7,996 nucleotides of DNA. Origin: Haloferacaceae archaeon (GTDB lineage: Archaea > Halobacteriota > Halobacteria > Halobacteriales > Haloferacaceae). The notes under the pieces were generated by a model. The model ran no database searches and was not told the origin of the DNA. It worked only from the letters and a program-made list of their open reading frames with translations. The position numbers and the translations under genes are program-made. Shown here piece by piece: positions 1 through 6,627 of this stretch (its first letter is position 1; the number at the start of each line of letters is the position of its first letter). The stretch is taken from assembly GCA_018609965.1 (NCBI GenBank), contig JAHENP010000349.1, positions 1 through 7,996 on the forward strand, read 5' to 3'.

Positions 1-1
1 C

Positions 2-28
2 GCCGACGCCGGCGCTCGCGACGTGTGA
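2..28 (+). CDS. possible C-terminal end of a plus-strand gene cut by the window edge
   Basis: Reading frame 2 at the left edge gives ADAGARDV followed by TGA at 26-28. The codons are GC-rich at the third position and the peptide is acidic, as expected for a haloarchaeal C-terminus. If real, this gene would converge on sucCD, with their ends about 117 nt apart. Eight codons are too few to identify a family or to exclude chance, so this is only a flag for whoever joins the neighbouring sequence. Confidence 0.22.
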   Translation, partial: ADAGARDV

Positions 29-59
29 CTCGATCACGACACACGAGACAGCCCCCCGA

Positions 60-85
60 ATAAAAAAGCTTCGCGGCGGGGGCGT
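60..85 (-). terminator. T-tract terminator after sucCD
   Basis: On the minus strand, about 60-80 nt past the sucD stop, a GC-rich stretch (84 to 68) runs into six consecutive T residues (67 to 62). Archaeal RNA polymerase commonly terminates at such U-tracts. The position suits the 3' end of the sucCD transcript. No strong hairpin is obvious. Confidence 0.5.
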
Positions 86-145
86 CCACGTTCGGTCGGG
101 CACCGCCGCCGACTGCCGACTCGAAACTCGGCGGCGACCGACGCC

Positions 146-1012
146 TCAGAAGTCGGCGACGATCGCTGCGACCTCGGCGGGCGTGTCACCGACCGGGACG
201 CCCGCCTCGCCGAGCGCGTCGATCTTCGACTGTGCGGTGCCGGTGCCGGAGCCGGAGACAATCGCGCCGGCGTGACCCATCCGCTTGCCCGGCGGTGCCG
301 TCCGGCCCGCGATGAACCCCGCGACCGGCGTGTCGACGTGGTCGTCGATGAACGCCGCGGCGCGTTCCTCGTCTTCGCCGCCGATCTCCCCGCACATGAC
401 GATGGCATCCGTGTCGGGGTCCGCCTCAAACAGTTCGATGGCGTCGACGAAGGAGGTGCCGATGATCGGGTCGCCGCCGATCCCGACGGCCGTCGACTGT
501 CCCAGCCCGCGGTCGGTCAGGTTCGACACCACCTGGTAGGTGAGCGTCCCCGACCGGGAGACCAGCCCGACGTTACCGGGCTCGAAGATGTTGCCCGGGA
601 GGATACCCAGCTTCCCCGCCCCGGGAGTGATCACGCCCGGACAGTTCGGGCCGACCAACGTCGTCTCCGAGTCCGACACCGCGGCGTTCACCGCAGCCAT
701 ATCCTGTGTCGGGACACCCTCGGTGATCGCCACCGCGAGGTCGATCGGCGCGTCGAGCGCCTCGAAAATCGCGTCGGCGGCGAACGCCGGCGGGACGAAG
801 ATCACGCTGGCGTCGGCGTCTTCGGCCTCGGCGGCCCGTTCGACGGTGTCGTACACCGGGACGCCGGCGACCGTCTGCCCACCCCGTCCCGGCACCGCGC
901 CGGCAACGACGTTCGTCCCGTAGTCGATCATCTGTTCGGTGTGGAACTTCCCTTCCCCGCCGGTGATCCCCTGGACCACCACGCGGGTGTCGTCGTCGAC
1001 GAGAATACTCAT
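146..1012 (-). CDS. sucD: succinate-CoA ligase (succinyl-CoA synthetase), alpha subunit
   Basis: This is the alpha subunit of succinyl-CoA synthetase, a cytoplasmic TCA-cycle enzyme that interconverts succinyl-CoA and succinate with formation of a nucleoside triphosphate. The 288-residue length is normal for the family. Visible motifs in order are the N-terminal Rossmann CoA-binding loop ([11 protein letters not shown], residues 16-25), GPNCPGVI (121-128), SRSGTLTYQ (152-160), the GEIGG loop (208-212) and [11 protein letters not shown] (242-252). His247 in the last motif is the expected phosphohistidine. The start is ATG at 1012, which overlaps the sucC stop in an ATGA arrangement, so the two subunits are made from one transcript and probably translationally coupled. 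A Gln stands at 160 where many homologues have Glu; I regard that as natural variation. ADP or GDP preference cannot be read here, because the beta subunit determines it. Confidence 0.97.
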   Translation of the reverse strand: MSILVDDDTRVVVQGITGGEGKFHTEQMIDYGTNVVAGAVPGRGGQTVAGVPVYDTVERAAEAEDADASVIFVPPAFAADAIFEALDAPIDLAVAITEGVPTQDMAAVNAAVSDSETTLVGPNCPGVITPGAGKLGILPGNIFEPGNVGLVSRSGTLTYQVVSNLTDRGLGQSTAVGIGGDPIIGTSFVDAIELFEADPDTDAIVMCGEIGGEDEERAAAFIDDHVDTPVAGFIAGRTAPPGKRMGHAGAIVSGSGTGTAQSKIDALGEAGVPVGDTPAEVAAIVADF

Positions 1013-2154
1013 TGGCTCACCTCGTTGGCGTTGTCGACCGCACGTTCGACGGCATCCTCCAGTGTCGCCTCGACCTCGACGAGATCCGTGTTCAGGATCT
1101 CCATCCCCGCCTCGGCGTTCGTCCCGGCGAGTCGCACCACCACCGGCTTCGGAATCGCCTCGAACTGTTCGAGCGCGGTGTTGATCCCCTCGGCGACCTC
1201 GTCGCCGCGCGTAATCCCGCCGAAGATGTTGAACACGACGCTGTCGACGTTGTCGTCGGCGAACACGACATCGAGCGCGTTCGCCACCCGCTCGGCCTTC
1301 GCGCCGCCGCCGATGTCGAGGAAGTTCGCCGGCGTGCCGCCAAAGTAGTCGACCAGATCCAACGTCGTCATCACCAGGCCCGCGCCGTTGCCGATGATCC
1401 CCACGTTGCCGTCGAGTCGGACGTAGTCGAAGCCGTACTCGCCGGCCGTCCGCTCCAGATCGTTCGTGTACGACTCCGCTTCGAGTTCTGCCAACCCCGC
1501 CTGCCGGAACAACGCGTCGTCGTCGACGTTCATCACGGCGTCGGCGGCGACGACCTCGCGGTCGTTCGTCACCATCACCGGGTTGATCTCGATCTCGGAG
1601 GCGTCACGCTCGTCGAACAGTTCGTACAGCGTCGAGAGGACACTCGCCACGTCTGAGGCCACGTCGTCCGGGACACCCGCCCGGTACACCGCCTGTCGGG
1701 CCTGGAACGGGCGGAGCCCGGCGACGGGGTCGACGTGGACCCGCGCAATCGCCTCGGGGGTCTCTGCGGCGACCGCCTCGATGTCGACACCACCCTCCGT
1801 CGACACCATCAACACCGGTTGGCCGGCGTCGCGGTCCATCGTGATCCCGACGTACAGTTCGTTCACGAACTCGACTGCCGCCTCGACGAGCACCGTCTCG
1901 ACGGTGTACCCTTTGAGGTCCATCCCGAGGATGCGGTCGGCCGCCGCGCGTGCCTCTTCTGGGCTCTCGACGAGCTCGATCCCGCCGGCCTTCCCGCGCC
2001 CGCCGACGTGGACCTGCGCCTTGACCGCGACCGGGAATCCGATCTCCTCGGCGGCGTCGACCACTCCTTCGGTGGTCGTCGCCAACGCCGAGTCCGGGAT
2101 CGGAACCCCAGCCCCGGCGAAGACGTTCTTCGCCTGGTGTTCGTGGAGTCGCAT
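1009..2154 (-). CDS. sucC: succinate-CoA ligase (succinyl-CoA synthetase), beta subunit
   Basis: This is the beta subunit of succinyl-CoA synthetase. It binds nucleotide and Mg2+ through an N-terminal ATP-grasp fold and pairs with SucD. The protein is 381 residues from the chosen start, the usual family length. It opens with the canonical [12 protein letters not shown] and carries the ATP-grasp segment [15 protein letters not shown] (44-58), the metal-binding EIEINPVMV (187-195), [12 protein letters not shown] (255-266), FLDIGGGA (278-285) and NIFGGITR (309-316). The frame also has an ATG at 2178, eight codons upstream. I reject it because a TTTAAA box at 2181-2186 would place transcription start near 2157, inside or after that extension, and because homologues begin at MRLHEHQ. 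The gene is first in the sucCD operon and overlaps sucD by 4 nt. It is probably leaderless or has only a few leader bases. Confidence 0.97.
   Translation of the reverse strand: MRLHEHQAKNVFAGAGVPIPDSALATTTEGVVDAAEEIGFPVAVKAQVHVGGRGKAGGIELVESPEEARAAADRILGMDLKGYTVETVLVEAAVEFVNELYVGITMDRDAGQPVLMVSTEGGVDIEAVAAETPEAIARVHVDPVAGLRPFQARQAVYRAGVPDDVASDVASVLSTLYELFDERDASEIEINPVMVTNDREVVAADAVMNVDDDALFRQAGLAELEAESYTNDLERTAGEYGFDYVRLDGNVGIIGNGAGLVMTTLDLVDYFGGTPANFLDIGGGAKAERVANALDVVFADDNVDSVVFNIFGGITRGDEVAEGINTALEQFEAIPKPVVVRLAGTNAEAGMEILNTDLVEVEATLEDAVERAVDNANEVSQ
1016..1023 (-). promoter_or_regulatory. Shine-Dalgarno sequence of sucD inside the sucC end
   Basis: The minus strand reads GAGGTGAG from 1023 to 1016, closely matching the archaeal 16S rRNA anti-SD complement GGAGGTGA. 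It lies 3 nt upstream of the sucD ATG and also encodes part of the last sucC codons. It supports the sucD start and coupled translation of the two subunits in equal amounts. Confidence 0.8.
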
Positions 2155-2180
2155 GCGTCTCGTGTGGGGGGAAGCCACCG

Positions 2181-2186
2181 TTTAAA
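2181..2186 (-). promoter_or_regulatory. TATA box of the sucCD operon
   Basis: TTTAAA lies in otherwise GC-rich DNA about 30 nt upstream of the sucC ATG at 2154. Archaeal TATA boxes usually sit about 25-27 nt before the transcription start, so the transcript should begin near 2157, giving an almost leaderless sucC message. This decides between the two possible sucC starts. Confidence 0.65.
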
Positions 2187-2343
2187 TCCAGCCGATTCGT
2201 CCCGCGAACGTCTGTCAGCTTGCTGTCACGGAGGCCGCTGGTCGCGTTCCTAACAACTGTTTGACTATTCCAGTCGGTCGCGAGCGGCCGCGAGCGGGCG
2301 GGAGACGGCGAGTCGGTACGGTTTCTGTGAGAGACGCCGGTAT

Positions 2344-2350
2344 GTTTATT
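2344..2350 (+). promoter_or_regulatory. TATA-like box of the PadR-type regulator gene
   Basis: GTTTATT on the plus strand is the only AT-rich element at a suitable distance before the regulator start at 2386. It predicts a transcription start near 2372 and a leader of about 14 nt. It shares the 231-nt divergent intergenic region with the sucCD promoter; the two boxes are about 160 nt apart. Confidence 0.5.
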
Positions 2351-2353
2351 TCT

Positions 2354-2366
2354 GTTCGACACGAAC
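2354..2366 (+). promoter_or_regulatory. perfect 13-bp inverted repeat, candidate operator
   Basis: GTTCG-ACA-CGAAC is a perfect inverted repeat with 5-bp arms and a 3-bp centre. It begins four bases after the TATA-like box and ends before the predicted transcription start. A dimeric winged-helix repressor bound here would block polymerase entry, so autoregulation by the adjacent PadR-type protein is a natural guess. A shorter palindrome, TCTG-A-CAGA, follows at 2369-2377. Binding by any protein is inference only. Confidence 0.4.
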
Positions 2367-2385
2367 CGTCTGACAGAGAGAACGG

Positions 2386-2661
2386 ATGTACGACCTGACA
2401 GCCTTCCAGCGGGACCTGTTGTACGTCATCGCCGGGCTCGACGAGCCACACGGGTTGGCGATCAAAGAGGAGCTGGAGGAGTACTACGAGAAGGAGATCC
2501 ACCACGGCCGGCTCTACCCCAACCTCGACACCCTCGTCGACAAAGGGCTCGTCGAGAAGGGGGAACGTGACCGCCGGACCAACTTCTACACCCTCACCCG
2601 CCGCGGCGGGCGGGAACTCGACGCCCGCCGCGACTGGGAGCGGGAGTACGTCGACGACTGA
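2386..2661 (+). CDS. PadR-family winged helix-turn-helix transcriptional regulator
   Basis: This is a small cytoplasmic DNA-binding protein of 91 residues. Residues 5-80 form a PadR-like winged helix. TAFQRDLLYVIAGL is helix 1 (5-18), HGLAIKEELEEYY the second helix (22-34), and HHGRLYPNLDTLVDKGLVEKG (39-59) contains the recognition helix with the family-typical LYPxLxxLxxxGLV pattern. The basic wing is GERDRRTNFYTL (59-70). The end is a short charged helix (about 75-88) and lacks the long C-terminal dimerisation domain of classical PadR proteins, so it is a compact form common in haloarchaea. No ligand pocket or redox cysteine is visible; there is no Cys at all. It is divergent from sucCD and convergent with the transporter gene, with only 6 nt between the stops. 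Its targets are unknown; autoregulation through the inverted repeat at 2354-2366 is possible. It resembles PadR-type regulators such as Halobacterium RosR in fold class only. Confidence 0.9.
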   Translation: MYDLTAFQRDLLYVIAGLDEPHGLAIKEELEEYYEKEIHHGRLYPNLDTLVDKGLVEKGERDRRTNFYTLTRRGGRELDARRDWEREYVDD

Positions 2662-2667
2662 TACCCG

Positions 2668-3957
2668 TCAGCCGTCGGTCGCCTCTGTCTGTTCGCTCGT
2701 CTCGTCACTCTCCGTGTCGGTCGTCTCTGTTCTCCCGTCTGTCTTCCCGCCCTTACCGTCCGTCCTCCCATTCGTGCCGCCGCCGTCGGGGTGTGGATCG
2801 GGGCCAGCCACGTCGGTCGAGGGGTCGGTCGGATCGACCGCGGACGCGCCCAGGTGTGTCGGGTCGACGCTGTACGGCTGGAGTTCGTTCCCCGTCACCA
2901 GCTCCGGGAGGACGATCCGGACGAACTGGACGATCAACACGAGCAACATCGGCATGAGGAAGATGCCGTACCAGCCGAACAACAACGGTCCGAGCGTGTA
3001 CGCCAACATCACCGTGCCGACGTGTAACGACCCACCGGAGACGTACGGCCGGAGCACCAAGTCCGGAATCGTATCGACAACGACGAACGAGACAACGGCG
3101 AAGACGGCGACGAACCACAGCGTCTCCGTCGCGCCGCCGACCGCCGCGCTGCCGGCCATCCCCGCGGCGACCGGGACGTAAACGAGCTTCATCCCGACGA
3201 CCGGGATCAGGCTGGCGATCCCAGTGAGCAGCCCGACGAGCGCCGCCGCGGGCACACGCAACCCCGGTGGTGCCACGAGGTTCAGCGCGGAGTAGGCGAG
3301 CGCGCCGATGGTGCCGGTGAGCGCCGCGTTGAGGATGTTACCGAAAAACACGTTGCGGTAGTCCCGGTCCACCTGTTCGGCGTACGCCAACAGGACACCG
3401 CGGTCGTCGGTGAAGCCGGCGGCCCACCGACGGAGTCGGTCCCCGTCCCGCAGGAGGTAGAAGGCGAGTGCGAACATCGCGAACAGGTGGACGAACCCCG
3501 TCCCGAAGAACGCGACCGTGCTGACCGCGCCGCCGGCACCGGACAACACCGAACCGACGGTGTCCGTCGACAGATACGAGGTCCAGTCGAGCGTCGCCAA
3601 CGCGCTGGGGTCCGAGAGGAGCGCGAGCGTCTCTTCGTCGACGCCGGGGATCGCCCCCACGTCGACCACCTCGACGGCACCCAGCAGTCGTTCCGCCTCC
3701 GTCGCCACGACCAACAACGTGTACGAGACGAGCGCCAACGCCGGCGCCGCCAACGCCACCAGCGCGACCACGGCCGCGACCGTCGGCTGGCCCAGCCGCC
3801 GTCGGATCGGGACGAACACGGGTCGCGTGGCGTAGTAGAGGAAGACGCCAAAGACGACTGTCCCGACGAACGAGTAGACGGCGAACACCAACGCCGCCGC
3901 CAGCGCGAGCCCGAACACAGACCAGGCGAGTCTGCTCCGGTCGTCCCACCGTGTCAT
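2668..3957 (-). CDS. AI-2E / PerM family (UPF0118) membrane transporter
   Basis: This is a 429-residue integral membrane protein of the AI-2E transporter (PerM, formerly UPF0118) family. Members have been linked to export of small molecules or to Na+/H+ exchange, and the substrate here cannot be told. Hydrophobic segments lie near residues 10-42 (two helices), 58-84, 145-169, 206-228, 236-265, 278-300 and 312-350. A soluble loop at 86-140 separates the N-terminal helices from the rest, as in the family. The signature region IASLIPVVGMKLVYVP (247-262), followed by DTIPDLVLRPYVSGG (295-309), is characteristic. After residue 352 comes a hydrophilic, Gly/Thr/Asp/Glu-rich tail of about 75 residues that looks disordered and is not part of the transporter fold. 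The ATG at 3957 begins just before the first helix. It lies 43 nt downstream of the gene at 4001-4723 and meets the PadR-type gene tail-to-tail. Confidence 0.9.
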   Translation of the reverse strand: MTRWDDRSRLAWSVFGLALAAALVFAVYSFVGTVVFGVFLYYATRPVFVPIRRRLGQPTVAAVVALVALAAPALALVSYTLLVVATEAERLLGAVEVVDVGAIPGVDEETLALLSDPSALATLDWTSYLSTDTVGSVLSGAGGAVSTVAFFGTGFVHLFAMFALAFYLLRDGDRLRRWAAGFTDDRGVLLAYAEQVDRDYRNVFFGNILNAALTGTIGALAYSALNLVAPPGLRVPAAALVGLLTGIASLIPVVGMKLVYVPVAAGMAGSAAVGGATETLWFVAVFAVVSFVVVDTIPDLVLRPYVSGGSLHVGTVMLAYTLGPLLFGWYGIFLMPMLLVLIVQFVRIVLPELVTGNELQPYSVDPTHLGASAVDPTDPSTDVAGPDPHPDGGGTNGRTDGKGGKTDGRTETTDTESDETSEQTEATDG

Positions 3958-3982
3958 ACTGCTACCACCACACTCCGTCGGG

Positions 3983-3988
3983 AAAAAA
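3983..3988 (-). promoter_or_regulatory. T6 tract: terminator of upstream gene and/or TATA-like element of transporter gene
   Basis: Within the 43-nt gap, the minus strand has six T residues about 13 nt past the stop of the 4001-4723 gene and about 28 nt before the transporter ATG at 3957. The first distance suits a U-tract terminator; the second suits a TATA-like element for a leaderless transcript. The sequence alone does not choose between them, and it may do both. Confidence 0.4.
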
Positions 3989-4000
3989 CTGCCCGTCAGA

Positions 4001-4723
4001 TCACTCTAACACGGATTTGCCCGCCTCGTCGTTCAGGAAAGGGATCGCCTCGCGGTGTCGGTACCCCTGTACCGCGACCCCGGCGACCAACGCGGCGGCG
4101 AACCACAGCTCCGAGATCCGACCCAGCCCGCCGCCGAACTGGACGGAGCCGGTGAGCGCGCGCTGCCACAACGGGACGACCGCGCCGAGCAACGCCGCCC
4201 CGACCCCTGTCGCCGCGACGGTGACGATCGCCTGGTAGTAGCGTGCCGCTGCCGCCCCGCCCACCAGCCCGGCGAGGCCAGCGATCAGGAGGAACTGCTG
4301 GAACTGGCTGTCGGCGAACAACAGAAGTTCGGCGAGCCGGGAGAGTGTCTGCGTGCCGGCAGTCGCGTCGACGCCGACGACGGCGTTGGTCACCTGCCCC
4401 CCGGCGAGCACGACCAACACCGCACCGCCGGTTGCGACGAACCCTCCAACTACGACCGCGATCCGGCTCACGAACGGGACGAACACCCGGCCGAACACCG
4501 CCCCGACCAACGCCAGCAACGCGACGCCGGCGAGACGGCCCTGGAACGTCACGTCGACGAACCCTGGCACCACCAGCCACGCGACCGCCGCGCCACCTGC
4601 GGCACCGGCCACCCAGCCGACCCACGAGACGAGTCGCCCCGCGAGATCGTAGCCGAACAACACGAACACCCCGCCGACGAGCGAGACGACTGTCAGTGCT
4701 GCCAGCGTCTCTGTGGCAACCAT
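4001..4723 (-). CDS. Gly/Ala-rich polytopic membrane protein of unknown function
   Basis: I cannot assign a firm family to this 240-residue protein. It is almost entirely hydrophobic, with about seven predicted membrane segments near residues 5-24, 31-52, 64-82, 87-108, 143-160, 164-185 and 204-219. Short polar joints carry charged residues (YDLAGR 25-30, SRIA 86-89, RYYQ 161-164, WQR 186-188), and the C-terminal tail is charged (YRHREAIPFLNDEAGKSVLE, 221-240). The small-residue-rich helices (GGAAVAW, GGAAAAR, GVGAALLG) suggest tight helix packing and superficially resemble TMEM198/DUF4203-type proteins, a weak suggestion. There is no signal peptide, metal site or catalytic motif. ATG at 4723 is chosen because a TTTA-containing box lies about 27 nt upstream. 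It precedes the AI-2E-type transporter on the same strand, so the two might act together. Confidence 0.8.
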   Translation of the reverse strand: MVATETLAALTVVSLVGGVFVLFGYDLAGRLVSWVGWVAGAAGGAAVAWLVVPGFVDVTFQGRLAGVALLALVGAVFGRVFVPFVSRIAVVVGGFVATGGAVLVVLAGGQVTNAVVGVDATAGTQTLSRLAELLLFADSQFQQFLLIAGLAGLVGGAAAARYYQAIVTVAATGVGAALLGAVVPLWQRALTGSVQFGGGLGRISELWFAAALVAGVAVQGYRHREAIPFLNDEAGKSVLE

Positions 4724-4748
4724 ACGACGCGTACAGAGCCGGTCATCC

Positions 4749-4754
4749 TAAACG
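4749..4754 (-). promoter_or_regulatory. weak TATA-like box for the 4001-4723 membrane protein gene
   Basis: The minus strand reads CGTTTAGG across this site, centred about 27 nt before the ATG at 4723. That spacing matches a leaderless haloarchaeal promoter. The match to a TATA consensus is poor, so confidence is low. The 65-nt gap shows no T-tract terminator for the upstream gene, so read-through is also possible. Confidence 0.35.
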
Positions 4755-4788
4755 TTCCTACCGTGTTCTCTGAGCTCCGGGTGACAGG

Positions 4789-6561
4789 TCAGCCTCGCAC
4801 CCTCACAGACAGTCCGACGACTAACGCCACGACCAACGCGAGCAGTGCTACCGTCCCCCCGAGCACACCACCAGTCGGCGCGAGAAAGCCAGAGGAACGC
4901 CCGGCTGTCCCACTGGCCCTGAGCGTCGCTGTCGCCGGCGTGAAATCTCGTGTCGTCTCAGCCGGCCCCGGTGCGGTTGTCGCACCCGGCGAGCGCTCTG
5001 ACTCGTCGGTGTTGTTTGCCGTCGTTGATCCTGTCTGAGTCCCCGGCGTCGACGACCGGTCGGTTTCGACGGTCGGGGTCACCTCGGCAGGTGTCGCCGT
5101 CGGGGTGGGTGTGACTGTCTGTGGACCACCGTAAACAACGAATCCGCTCTCAGTGCGGTTCCCGACGACAAACTGGCCCCTGTCGCGGTCAACGACGAGA
5201 GTGGCGACGTGCTCGTTTCCGACTGCATCGACGGTCTTGACGGCGATCTGTGTGCGTTCCTCGGTGATCGGTAACGCGCGGTTGGAGACCACACGGCTTC
5301 GGTTTTCACCGCTGTGGACGACATCGACGAACGCCGTCTCCCGAGTGGTGAGCCCTTGGACTTCGACGACGACGGACCGAACAGTTCCGTCGGTTATCTC
5401 GACAAACAACCGTGTCTCGTCTCCGTCGACTCGTGATCGGTTGCGGTAGAGCCTGATCTCCGGTTCGACACGTTCCGCGAGCGTGATCGGGTCGTACGTG
5501 ATCCGGTAAGCGGTCTCGTTGTTGTTTCCGAACAGATCCGTCGCGGTGAGGTTGAAGTAGTTCGCCCCGGGTTCGAGTTCCAGCTTCCGCTCGAAGGTCT
5601 GACGCTGCCGCCCTTCTGTCCGGTTCGACGGCGGAGAGCCGAGCAGTGTGACCCGACGGCTGCTGCCGCCTGCGTTTGTCGCAGTGGCAACGACACTCCG
5701 GATTCCAGTCGAATCTGTGACGGTTCCGCGCCAGTTGAACGTGGGCTGGTCGACCGTGAGTCGTTGTGTCTCGTTGACGAAGGTGAAGTTCGCACTCGTT
5801 GCCTCGATCGACGGCGGTGTGCCGTCGTCGACGAGTGTCACGCCGATACGCTTCTGCCGGATGTTGCCGAACGCGTCTTCGGTTTCGACCGTGAGAACGG
5901 TGGTTCCGGGGCCGACTGCGACGGCGCGGTCGAACGAACGGCTGGAGCTGTCGAGGCTGATCGTCTCCGTTTCGATGGGCCGCGTGAGCGTGCCGTTGTC
6001 CCCGTCGTTGGAGGCGTTGGCGTTGATATCCCGGTCGCCGAAGTAGTCCACGACGATGTCGACCCGTTCGATGTCGACGAAGTCCCGTGTCTCGAAGGCG
6101 AGACGGTACTGGGTGTTGTTCGTCTCCACCTGTTTCGTGCTGTCGAGCGAGACGTTCAGCGGCCGAGAGAAGTTGATCACAGGCCCTTGGAGATCACGGA
6201 GATACTGGAACTGAACGCTCTTCGTCCGTTCGTCCGTCGAGACGATCACGGCAACGTCGTGTGAGCCGGGACCCAAGGACAGCTCGCGGGTCAGCGAGAA
6301 GTTCTCCCTGCCCACAGAGAGGTTTCGGTATCTGTCTTCCCCGTCGACACGGACGAACACCGCCCGGATCGTCTCGTTGGACGTGGCCGACACGGAGACG
6401 GTCGGCCGTTCTGCAGAGACGAGCCGGTCCCCGTCGGCGACCGGCTCCCCGTCGACGGTCGTGTTGAGCGTGACCCCGTCCGTCTGTCCGGCGGCCCCAC
6501 CCGAGACGAGCACAGTCGCACACAGCACGACCAGCAACACCGAACGCGGGAGCCGTCGCAT
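4789..6561 (-). CDS. secreted, membrane-anchored beta-sandwich-repeat surface glycoprotein (hypothetical)
   Basis: This 590-residue predicted cell-surface protein has no function I can name. A Sec-type signal peptide occupies residues 1-25 (MRRLPRS, then VLLVVLCATVLVS, ending SGGAAG). The ectodomain, 27-478, contains about four degenerate beta-sandwich (Ig/cadherin-like) units. Their ends share a pattern: LGPGSHDVAVIVSTD (96-110), VGPGTTVLTVETEDAFGN (216-233), LEPGANYFNLTATDLFGN (329-346) and TQIAVKTVDAVGN (437-449). I count about 18 N-X-S/T sequons across the protein, suggesting heavy N-glycosylation. A Thr/Pro/Ser-rich stalk (480-560) leads to a single transmembrane helix (about 564-585) and a short basic end, RVRG, so the bulk lies outside the cell. 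No PGF-type sorting motif is visible. A longer frame starts at 6651; I chose 6561 because the signal peptide begins there and a TATA-like box sits 29 nt upstream. An adhesin, surface receptor or S-layer-associated role is inference. Confidence 0.85.
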   Translation of the reverse strand: MRRLPRSVLLVVLCATVLVSGGAAGQTDGVTLNTTVDGEPVADGDRLVSAERPTVSVSATSNETIRAVFVRVDGEDRYRNLSVGRENFSLTRELSLGPGSHDVAVIVSTDERTKSVQFQYLRDLQGPVINFSRPLNVSLDSTKQVETNNTQYRLAFETRDFVDIERVDIVVDYFGDRDINANASNDGDNGTLTRPIETETISLDSSSRSFDRAVAVGPGTTVLTVETEDAFGNIRQKRIGVTLVDDGTPPSIEATSANFTFVNETQRLTVDQPTFNWRGTVTDSTGIRSVVATATNAGGSSRRVTLLGSPPSNRTEGRQRQTFERKLELEPGANYFNLTATDLFGNNNETAYRITYDPITLAERVEPEIRLYRNRSRVDGDETRLFVEITDGTVRSVVVEVQGLTTRETAFVDVVHSGENRSRVVSNRALPITEERTQIAVKTVDAVGNEHVATLVVDRDRGQFVVGNRTESGFVVYGGPQTVTPTPTATPAEVTPTVETDRSSTPGTQTGSTTANNTDESERSPGATTAPGPAETTRDFTPATATLRASGTAGRSSGFLAPTGGVLGGTVALLALVVALVVGLSVRVRG

Positions 6562-6586
6562 CACCCGTCTGTACCTAGCACAGTCA

Positions 6587-6592
6587 CAAATA
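6587..6592 (-). promoter_or_regulatory. TATA-like box for the surface glycoprotein gene
   Basis: TATTTG on the minus strand is centred about 29 nt before the ATG at 6561, as expected for a near-leaderless haloarchaeal transcript. It lies inside the upstream extension of the open frame, which argues against the earlier start at 6651. Confidence 0.45.
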
Positions 6593-6627
6593 GCTGTCCG
6601 TCCGGCAGTCTCCGAGTCGTCACGAGT

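Noticed and set aside
34..429. Minus-strand open frame of 131 codons overlapping sucD
   Set aside because: Its product is an Arg/Ser/Thr-rich shadow with no family features, in another frame of sucD.
272..1348. Long plus-strand open frame (358 codons) across sucD and the end of sucC
   Set aside because: It is antisense to two well-recognised genes, its translation is Arg-rich and low in family-like motifs, and such open shadow frames are common in GC-rich DNA.
2251..2270. AT-rich patch in the sucC/padR intergenic region as an extra promoter or operator
   Set aside because: It has no good palindrome and is not at promoter distance from either start.
1604..2362. Minus-strand frame of 252 codons spanning the sucC 5' end and the intergenic region
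   Set aside because: Most of it is an Arg/Gly-rich alternative frame of sucC; the intergenic part has no motif or start context.
2215..2505. Minus-strand frame of 96 codons opposite the PadR-type gene
   Set aside because: It is antisense to a clear winged-helix gene and its hydrophobic start is a mirror of the helix codons.
4789..4900. PGF-CTERM type archaeosortase signal at the glycoprotein C-terminus
   Set aside because: The region before the helix reads SGFLAPTGG and has no Pro-Gly-Phe motif, so a plain transmembrane anchor is the simpler reading.
4055..5038. Plus-strand frame of 327 codons across the membrane protein and glycoprotein genes
   Set aside because: It spans two minus-strand genes and the gap between them, with a product rich in Arg, Asp, His, Gln and Pro and no recognisable domain.
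6517..6525. Possible lipobox around Cys14 of the glycoprotein signal peptide
   Set aside because: The residues before Cys (VVL) do not match the L-x-[GAS]-C lipobox, Cys lies within the hydrophobic core, and the protein already has a C-terminal membrane anchor.
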